Below are positions 59,294-64,000 of a stretch of 64,000 nt of DNA, piece after piece. The first letter of the stretch is position 1. Every line of letters begins with the position of its first letter. The translations under genes were made by a program, and so were the position numbers. This DNA comes from Minwuia thermotolerans. Lineage in GTDB: Bacteria > Pseudomonadota > Alphaproteobacteria > Minwuiales > Minwuiaceae. The notes below the pieces were generated by a model. It searched no databases and was not told the origin of the DNA. It worked only from the letters and a program-made list of their open reading frames with translations. The stretch spans positions 40,543-104,542 of the forward strand of contig BQJF01000004.1 in NCBI GenBank assembly GCA_021604565.1. The letters are read 5' to 3'.

Positions 59294-60088
59294 TCAGAGC
59301 CCCCTGAATGTCGGTGTGCGTTTCTCGACGAAGGCCTTCGCGGCTTCCTTGTGGTCCTCGGTCTCGCCGCTGCGGGTATGGTGCATCGCCTCCATGTCGA
59401 AGCAGCGCGCCAGGGATTCGGTCATGGCCGCGTTCATGTTGCGCTTCATGTAGGACAGGGCGATCTTCGGGCCGTTGGCGATCTTCTGCGCCAGCGCCAT
59501 GGTCTCCGCTTCCAGGTCGGCGTCGGCCACGACGCGGTTGACGATGCCCAGCGCGTGCGCCTCCGCCGCGTTCAGCTTGTCCGCCGTGTAATAGAGTTCC
59601 CGCGCCTTGGCGGTGCCGACCAGATGGGTCAGGAAGTAGCTGCCGCCGAAGTCACCCGAATAGCCCACATTGGCAAAGGCGGTGGTGAATTTCAGCGTGT
59701 CGGACGCCACCCGCATGTCACAGGACAGGGCGATGGACATGCCCGCCCCGGCGACCGGGCCACGCACCATGGCGATGGTCGGCTTCGCCATCTCGTGCAG
59801 CAGGCGGGAAACCTCCATGCCGCCGCGCAGTTTCAGCACCTTGGCCTCCAGCGTGTTGTCGGCGAACTCCCGCCCCTCGGCCATCGACTTCACGTCGCCA
59901 CCGGCGCAGAAGCCCCGGCCCGCGCCGGTGATCACGACACAGCCGATGGAGCGGTCCATGGACAGCCGCTGGCAGTTCTCCACCAGCGCCTCCAGCATCT
60001 CCCCGCTGAGCGCGTTCAGCCGGTCCGGCCGGTTCATTGTCAGGACGGCAACGCCATCCCTTTCCTCGACCAACAGGTGATCGGTCAT
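59294..60088 (-). CDS. enoyl-CoA hydratase/isomerase family protein
   Basis: 264 residues of crotonase fold. The oxyanion hole is in FCAGGDVKSMAEG near residue 61 and GPVAGAGMSIALSCD near 109. As in the 8455-9252 protein, neither classical hydratase glutamate is present. An Asp in VGYSGDFGGSYFL occupies the PaaG-like isomerase position. It probably works with the acyl-CoA dehydrogenase immediately downstream on an unusual acyl chain. The ATG at 60088 is preceded by GGGGAGGAATG-like sequence. Confidence 0.85.
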   Translation of the reverse strand: MTDHLLVEERDGVAVLTMNRPDRLNALSGEMLEALVENCQRLSMDRSIGCVVITGAGRGFCAGGDVKSMAEGREFADNTLEAKVLKLRGGMEVSRLLHEMAKPTIAMVRGPVAGAGMSIALSCDMRVASDTLKFTTAFANVGYSGDFGGSYFLTHLVGTAKARELYYTADKLNAAEAHALGIVNRVVADADLEAETMALAQKIANGPKIALSYMKRNMNAAMTESLARCFDMEAMHHTRSGETEDHKEAAKAFVEKRTPTFRGL

Positions 60089-60123
60089 TTCCTCATTCCT
60101 CCCCGGAATAGCGTTTGTTCGTG

Positions 60124-60209
60124 GACCGTTCCGCCCCTCTCCCCCTCCCGGCCACCCACGGGAGTATCCTGAAATGGGTGGCCGGGAGGGGGAGAGGGGC
60201 GGAACGGTC
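60124..60209. repeat. 86-bp perfect palindromic element, copy 2
   Basis: Left arm 60124-60158 and right arm 60175-60209 are complementary over 35 bp without mismatch. The 16-nt centre contains AGTATCCT, as in copy 1 at 46661-46737. The inner 20 bp of each arm match copy 1 with one compensated change, and the outer arms differ. It lies between the VOC stop and the crotonase start. Confidence 0.85.
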
Positions 60210-60222
60210 AGCCATCGAAATC

Positions 60223-60996
60223 CTAGATCAGGTTACAGCGCACCTGCATCATGGTGAAGCCGTCGGCATCGGTTGGCAGGCCATGGGCCTTTGCACGGCT
60301 GAGCGATTCCGCCTTGTCCACCATGCGGAAGTCGATGGCCGCAATACCGGGCAGTTCATCCTTGCCCGTGGCGCGGAACCGGATGATGCCGCCATCGGGC
60401 AGCGGCATGTCGAAGCCGTCCTTGACTGCCAGGCAGGGAATGTCCAGCAGCGACGACCAGGTCGAGGCCTGCCGTGCGGGGTCCGGATTGACCAGTTCCA
60501 TGCCCACCATCGCCTCGGTCAGGCCTGCGCGCACATGGCTGAGCCAGTCCGGCCCGCCCCAGCGCCAGTAGCTCCATTCCTCCGACGGGTCCGGCGATTC
60601 GGCGAAGGAATCCACCGACAGGATCACCCCGCCCAGATCCACCGGGTGGAAATGGGTCGCAACCGCCCCGTCGTCGTCAGTGTTCCAGACGGCGCGGATG
60701 CCGAGCTTTTCCGCCCGTGCCCGCGTCGGGGCCGCATCGGCGGCATGCAGCAGCACCATGTAACCGGCATCGCCGCCGCGTCGCGCCATGAAGCGCCCGG
60801 CCGCGGTGTCGGTCTGCCCGGCCTCCGGCGCCACGATCTCCAGGAAGTTGTCGCCCACCGGGATCACCCCGTTGTGCAGCCCGAAGTGCCCGACACCGGG
60901 GTCGCGAAACCCGACCTCCAGCCCCAGCACATCCAGCAGGATCTCTTCCGCCGGTTCCAGCTTCTCCGCAGCAAACGCGATCTGGCGCAGTTTCAT
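60223..60996 (-). CDS. VOC-like protein (glyoxalase-like domain)
   Basis: 257 residues. The first VOC module has MKLRQIAFAAEKLEPAEEIL and LGLEVGFRDPGVGHFGLHNG. The second has EEWSYWRWGGPDWLSHVRAG and LTEAMVGMELVNPD. Metal ligands are not the standard set, so catalysis is uncertain; the two-module layout suggests a larger binding cavity. Start at 60996 after GGGGAGGACG. It ends close to the palindromic repeat copy 2. Confidence 0.78.
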   Translation of the reverse strand: MKLRQIAFAAEKLEPAEEILLDVLGLEVGFRDPGVGHFGLHNGVIPVGDNFLEIVAPEAGQTDTAAGRFMARRGGDAGYMVLLHAADAAPTRARAEKLGIRAVWNTDDDGAVATHFHPVDLGGVILSVDSFAESPDPSEEWSYWRWGGPDWLSHVRAGLTEAMVGMELVNPDPARQASTWSSLLDIPCLAVKDGFDMPLPDGGIIRFRATGKDELPGIAAIDFRMVDKAESLSRAKAHGLPTDADGFTMMQVRCNLI

Positions 60997-61051
60997 CAAT
61001 CGTCCTCCCCTGGAAATTCGGCTCCCTTTCTCGCATGAGCCAGCCACAAAT

Positions 61052-61088
61052 GGAAACGGCGCCGGTGGTTTCCCGCCGACGCCGTTCC
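61052..61088 (-). terminator. hairpin downstream of iorB
   Basis: AACGGCG (61055-61061) pairs with CGCCGTT (61080-61086), extended by GGAA/TTCC with one bulge, and an inner GGCGG/CCACC-type stem. It lies about 45 bp after the iorB stop and is followed on the minus strand by TTTCCATTT. Confidence 0.5.
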
Positions 61089-61132
61089 GGATCAGGCCCC
61101 GGAGAGGGGACTGAGGTTCAGTGCTTCGACCG

Positions 61133-63430
61133 TCAGCCCATGGCGGCCTTGACCGCGGCGGCCGTGATCGGCAGGTCGCGGACGCGCGCGCCTGAGGCGG
61201 CGAAGATGCCGTTGGCGATGGTCGGCGCGACAACGGTCACGCCTGGTTCGCCCGCACCTACCGGATAGTGACCCGGCGACACCACGGTCACGTCGATGTC
61301 CGGCATGTCTTCCATGCGGACCGGCGTGTAGGTGTCGAAGTTGTCCTGCTGGATCGCGCCATTCTCCATGGTCGCGAATTCCTTGGTCGCCAGGCTGAGA
61401 CCCCAGAGGGCACCGCCTTCGACCTGCGCACGGACACCATCGGGGTTCACTGCAGTACCGACGTCGATGACCAGGGTCATCTTCTCGACCTTGAACTCAC
61501 CCGTCTTCGGATCGACGTGTACCTGGGAGGCACAGGCCGTCCATGTCGGGGTTGCCCGTTCCTGGGCCGAGACGCATGCAATGCCGATGCCGGTGTTGGC
61601 CGCCATCTTCTTGCCGTAGCCTGCCTTGTCCGCTGCCATCTGCAACACGTTGGCCAGGCGGTTCGCACCACCCACGGACATCGGGGCGGAACCGGCGTTC
61701 TTGCCGGTCGCGTCCAGCATGGCGAGACGCATCTTCAGCGGATCGACGCCCATCTTGTGCGCCATCTCGTCGAGGAAGCATTCCACCGCCCAGAAGGTCC
61801 AGCCCGGTGCCACCGACCGAAGCTGGCCAGACGGTGTTGCCGACTGTGCCAGTTCCGACTTGATGGTGCGCACGGTCTGGTTCGGGATCGAGTACCAGTG
61901 GTCGGAGCCATTGATCGAGAACGGATCGACCTTGCCCTGCTTGTCCACCGAATCGGCCAGGAAGGCCGGGGCCTGCCGCGCCGTTGCCCAGGCGGAGACC
62001 ACCTGCTGCTCCAGCCCGACCAGCTTCGACCCGTCACCTCCACCGGTCAGCTTCTGGTGCGTGATCGTGCGGGTGAAGTCCATCAGGGTGTCGGCTTCAC
62101 GGCTGTAGATCAGCTTGACCGGCTTGCCCGCGCCCTTGGCGGTCAGCGCCGCGACCAGGATGTAGTCGGATTCAAGCCTGCGTCCGAAACCGCCGCCCAG
62201 ATGATACTGGTGAACCACCACCTGGCTCGGGTCCAGTTCCAGCGCCGCCGGTACCAGGCCGACCGCAAGGGTCTGGAACTGGTTGCCGGTATGGATGTGA
62301 TAGACGTCGTCCTTCACCTCCACGACCGCGTTCATCGGCTCCAGCGGGGCATGCACGTTCAGTTGCGTCGTGTAGACCGCCTCATGCGTTGCCTTCGCCC
62401 CCTTGATGGCGGCACCTGAATCACCGTCCTTCACGAACAGTTGCGCGCCCTCACCGGACGACTGCAGCTTCTCCGCGTCAGCCATGATGTCCGCAGAGGA
62501 CACCTTGGCGTTCGGACCGATGTCATAGGTCACCTTCAGCGCGTCACGGGCCTTGATTGCCTGCGGATAGGAATCCGCCAGCACCGAGACCCAGCCGGTG
62601 GTGGTGCCGGTGACATCATTGATCACCACGTGACCCTGATAGCCCGGCACCTGCTTCGCGGCGGATTCATCGACAGCCGTCACCTTGGCGCCATAGCGTA
62701 CCGGCGGCACCTTCGGCGTGGCGTAGACCATGCCATCGACAAAGACGTCGAGGCCGAAGGTCGCCGTGCCGTCTGTCTTGGCCGGGATGTCCAGCGCGGG
62801 CATCGGCTTGCCGACATACCGGCGCTTCGACGGATCCTTCAGCGTGATCGCCTTCAGCTCGTCCTCCGAGAAGGCGCGGGCGGTTGCACCCGCCTTCACC
62901 AGATCACCGTAGGAGATCTTGCGACCGGACTTGGCGTGGCTGACCATGCCCTGTTCCGCCTGCAGTTCCGAAAGGGCAACGCCCCAGTGCTTCACGGCGG
63001 CTTCCATCAGCGCGATGCGGCCTGCGGCACCGGCACGGGACATCTGGTCAAAGGTCCAGTTCACCGACCAGGAACCACCGGTCACGAACAGGCCATATTC
63101 CGGCGCGGTCGAGACATAGGCGATGGAGACATTCTCCCACGGCACTTCCAGTTCCTCGGCCAGAGCCTGCGAGAGCGGGGTGCCGACATGCTGGCCCATC
63201 TCGGCCTTGGTGATGTTGACGATGACCTTTCCGGCCTCATCCATCGTGAACCAGATGTTGGGCGCGAAGTTGCCTGCAGCCTTGGCTTCCGCCAGGCCAC
63301 CCACGGCGGGCAGCAGCCCGTAGCCCATGGTCAGGGTGCCGACGGCCAGGGATCCGACCAGGAAACCACGGCGTGATACATCGCTCACGCCCTTGCTCCC
63401 GGTGCGGCCGATCTTTTCAATCTTTGTCAT
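61133..63430 (-). CDS. iorB: molybdenum hydroxylase large subunit, isoquinoline 1-oxidoreductase beta type
   Basis: Large subunit of a xanthine dehydrogenase-family enzyme binding molybdenum cytosine dinucleotide. 765 residues with a Tat signal (SRRGFLVGSLAVG, residues about 19-31), so the complex is exported folded. Mo-site motifs include YHLGGGFGRRLESDYIL near residue 408 and LRSVAPGWTFWAVECFLDEM near 545. GAGEPGVTVVAPTIANGIFA near 727 carries the catalytic Glu. The IorA subunit gene lies 11 bp upstream. No cytochrome c subunit follows. The substrate is an N-heterocycle or aldehyde, not determined. Confidence 0.88.
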   Translation of the reverse strand: MTKIEKIGRTGSKGVSDVSRRGFLVGSLAVGTLTMGYGLLPAVGGLAEAKAAGNFAPNIWFTMDEAGKVIVNITKAEMGQHVGTPLSQALAEELEVPWENVSIAYVSTAPEYGLFVTGGSWSVNWTFDQMSRAGAAGRIALMEAAVKHWGVALSELQAEQGMVSHAKSGRKISYGDLVKAGATARAFSEDELKAITLKDPSKRRYVGKPMPALDIPAKTDGTATFGLDVFVDGMVYATPKVPPVRYGAKVTAVDESAAKQVPGYQGHVVINDVTGTTTGWVSVLADSYPQAIKARDALKVTYDIGPNAKVSSADIMADAEKLQSSGEGAQLFVKDGDSGAAIKGAKATHEAVYTTQLNVHAPLEPMNAVVEVKDDVYHIHTGNQFQTLAVGLVPAALELDPSQVVVHQYHLGGGFGRRLESDYILVAALTAKGAGKPVKLIYSREADTLMDFTRTITHQKLTGGGDGSKLVGLEQQVVSAWATARQAPAFLADSVDKQGKVDPFSINGSDHWYSIPNQTVRTIKSELAQSATPSGQLRSVAPGWTFWAVECFLDEMAHKMGVDPLKMRLAMLDATGKNAGSAPMSVGGANRLANVLQMAADKAGYGKKMAANTGIGIACVSAQERATPTWTACASQVHVDPKTGEFKVEKMTLVIDVGTAVNPDGVRAQVEGGALWGLSLATKEFATMENGAIQQDNFDTYTPVRMEDMPDIDVTVVSPGHYPVGAGEPGVTVVAPTIANGIFAASGARVRDLPITAAAVKAAMG

Positions 63431-63441
63431 GATCTGCCTCC

Positions 63442-63897
63442 TCAGCCTTTCTGCATGTCACTGGCTGCGCGTGCGACGGCAGCCTTGATGCGCTTGTAGG
63501 CCATGCAACGGCAGAGATTGCCGGTCATCGCACCGACAATGTCGTCGTCGGACGGATTCGGATTCTCCGACAGGAACGCCGCAGCGGTCATGATCTGGCC
63601 GGACTGGCAATAGCCGCACTGCGGTGCCTGCTCGGCAATCCACGCCTTCTGCACCGGGTGGTCGCCACCCAGGCCTTCGATCGTGGTGATCTCGACGCCT
63701 TCAGCGGCATCGACCGGCGTGATGCAGGTACGTGTCGCAACGCCGTCGATATGCACGGTGCAGGCGCCGCAAAGCCCCTTGCCGCAGCCGAATTTGGTAC
63801 CCGTCATCCGAAGATGCTCACGAATTACCCAAAGCAGTGGGGTATCCGCGGGGACATCAACCGTCTTGGTTGCCCCGTTGATCTTGAGGGTTGCCAT
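63442..63897 (-). CDS. iorA: molybdenum hydroxylase [2Fe-2S] subunit, isoquinoline 1-oxidoreductase alpha type
   Basis: Electron-transfer subunit with two [2Fe-2S] clusters, 151 residues. The plant-type cluster ligands are C38, C43, C46 and C58 ([11 protein letters not shown]). The second cluster uses C94, C97, C129 and C131 ([21 protein letters not shown]). It lacks a signal peptide and would be exported by hitchhiking on the Tat signal of IorB. GGGAGG precedes the ATG. The first gene of the iorAB operon; the 103 bp beyond it to the window edge show no other gene. Confidence 0.93.
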   Translation of the reverse strand: MATLKINGATKTVDVPADTPLLWVIREHLRMTGTKFGCGKGLCGACTVHIDGVATRTCITPVDAAEGVEITTIEGLGGDHPVQKAWIAEQAPQCGYCQSGQIMTAAAFLSENPNPSDDDIVGAMTGNLCRCMAYKRIKAAVARAASDMQKG

Positions 63898-64000
63898 GTA
63901 TCCTCCCAGAGTGTTGCAACGTCGTCTGATGCGACGCTTTCTTGCTTCTTGTCATTTGTGCGGGTTGGCTTGTCGGCATCTTGTGCGCAGACTTTACTTT

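Overview
The window is about 64 kb of high-GC bacterial chromosome. It is densely coded and has short Shine-Dalgarno-led intergenic gaps. Several families and neighbourhoods point to an alphaproteobacterium: DUF1489, a PAS_5-type protein, CarD, a seven-iron ferredoxin, a DUF3035 lipoprotein beside lspA, the order argH-lptM-lysA-TIGR02302, and a monomeric isocitrate dehydrogenase. The many acyl-CoA genes (two acyl-CoA dehydrogenases, two enoyl-CoA hydratase relatives, a FadJ-type fusion, a thiolase, an HSD10-like dehydrogenase, a family III CoA-transferase, malonyl-CoA synthetase) and an IorAB-type molybdenum hydroxylase suggest an aerobic heterotroph. I cannot fix genus or species from the sequence alone.

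Layout. 0-5 kb: PAS_5 protein, then a coupled carbonic anhydrase/SLC13 transporter/DUF1489 operon, then a TerB-DnaJ protein overlapping a peptidoglycan amidase. 4.8-6.7 kb: two paralogous 63-residue proteins, each behind the same promoter and an almost identical 62-nt leader, divergent from a GcvA-like LysR regulator. 6.7-13.3 kb, minus strand: circularly permuted ATP-grasp, alpha-E protein, a 33-codon ORF, the proteasome-like protease Anbu, a translationally coupled MoeB/E1-like enzyme, an enoyl-CoA hydratase relative and a ThDP enzyme. 13.6-24 kb: tRNA with CAU anticodon, monomeric isocitrate dehydrogenase, PhyH dioxygenase, nitronate monooxygenase, thiolase plus two short-chain dehydrogenases, a lipoprotein. 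23-28.5 kb: malonyl-CoA synthetase coupled to an amidase, then an HxlR regulator divergent from a MATE exporter across a large palindrome. 28.6-31.5 kb: carD, fdxA, terB, DUF3035, lspA. 31.6-40.6 kb: CoA-transferase, two quinone-oxidoreductase-like enzymes, an amino-acid ABC importer without its ATPase, a RES/Xre toxin-antitoxin pair, an acyl-CoA dehydrogenase, a VOC protein. 40.7-49.5 kb: TIGR02302, lysA, lptM, argH, a TlpA-like thioredoxin, a 2-hydroxyacid dehydrogenase, gshB. 49.7-64 kb: FadJ-type enzyme, two large uncharacterised lipoproteins, an MFS transporter, a zinc metallopeptidase, acyl-CoA dehydrogenase, enoyl-CoA hydratase relative, VOC protein, iorB and iorA.

Most notable observations. 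(1) The duplicated leaders of the two 63-residue proteins are more conserved than the proteins. Their arms are ordered A-B-A'-B', which allows an H-type pseudoknot or two competing helices just before the ribosome binding site. (2) The Anbu operon lacks the usual transglutaminase-like gene, is coupled to an E1-like enzyme, and contains a short ORF in frame behind the alpha-E stop codon. (3) Two very long perfect palindromes share a core, but their arms differ while staying fully complementary. (4) An operon of two large lipoproteins of unknown function lies partly in AT-richer DNA. No transposase, integrase, phage gene or CRISPR array was found.
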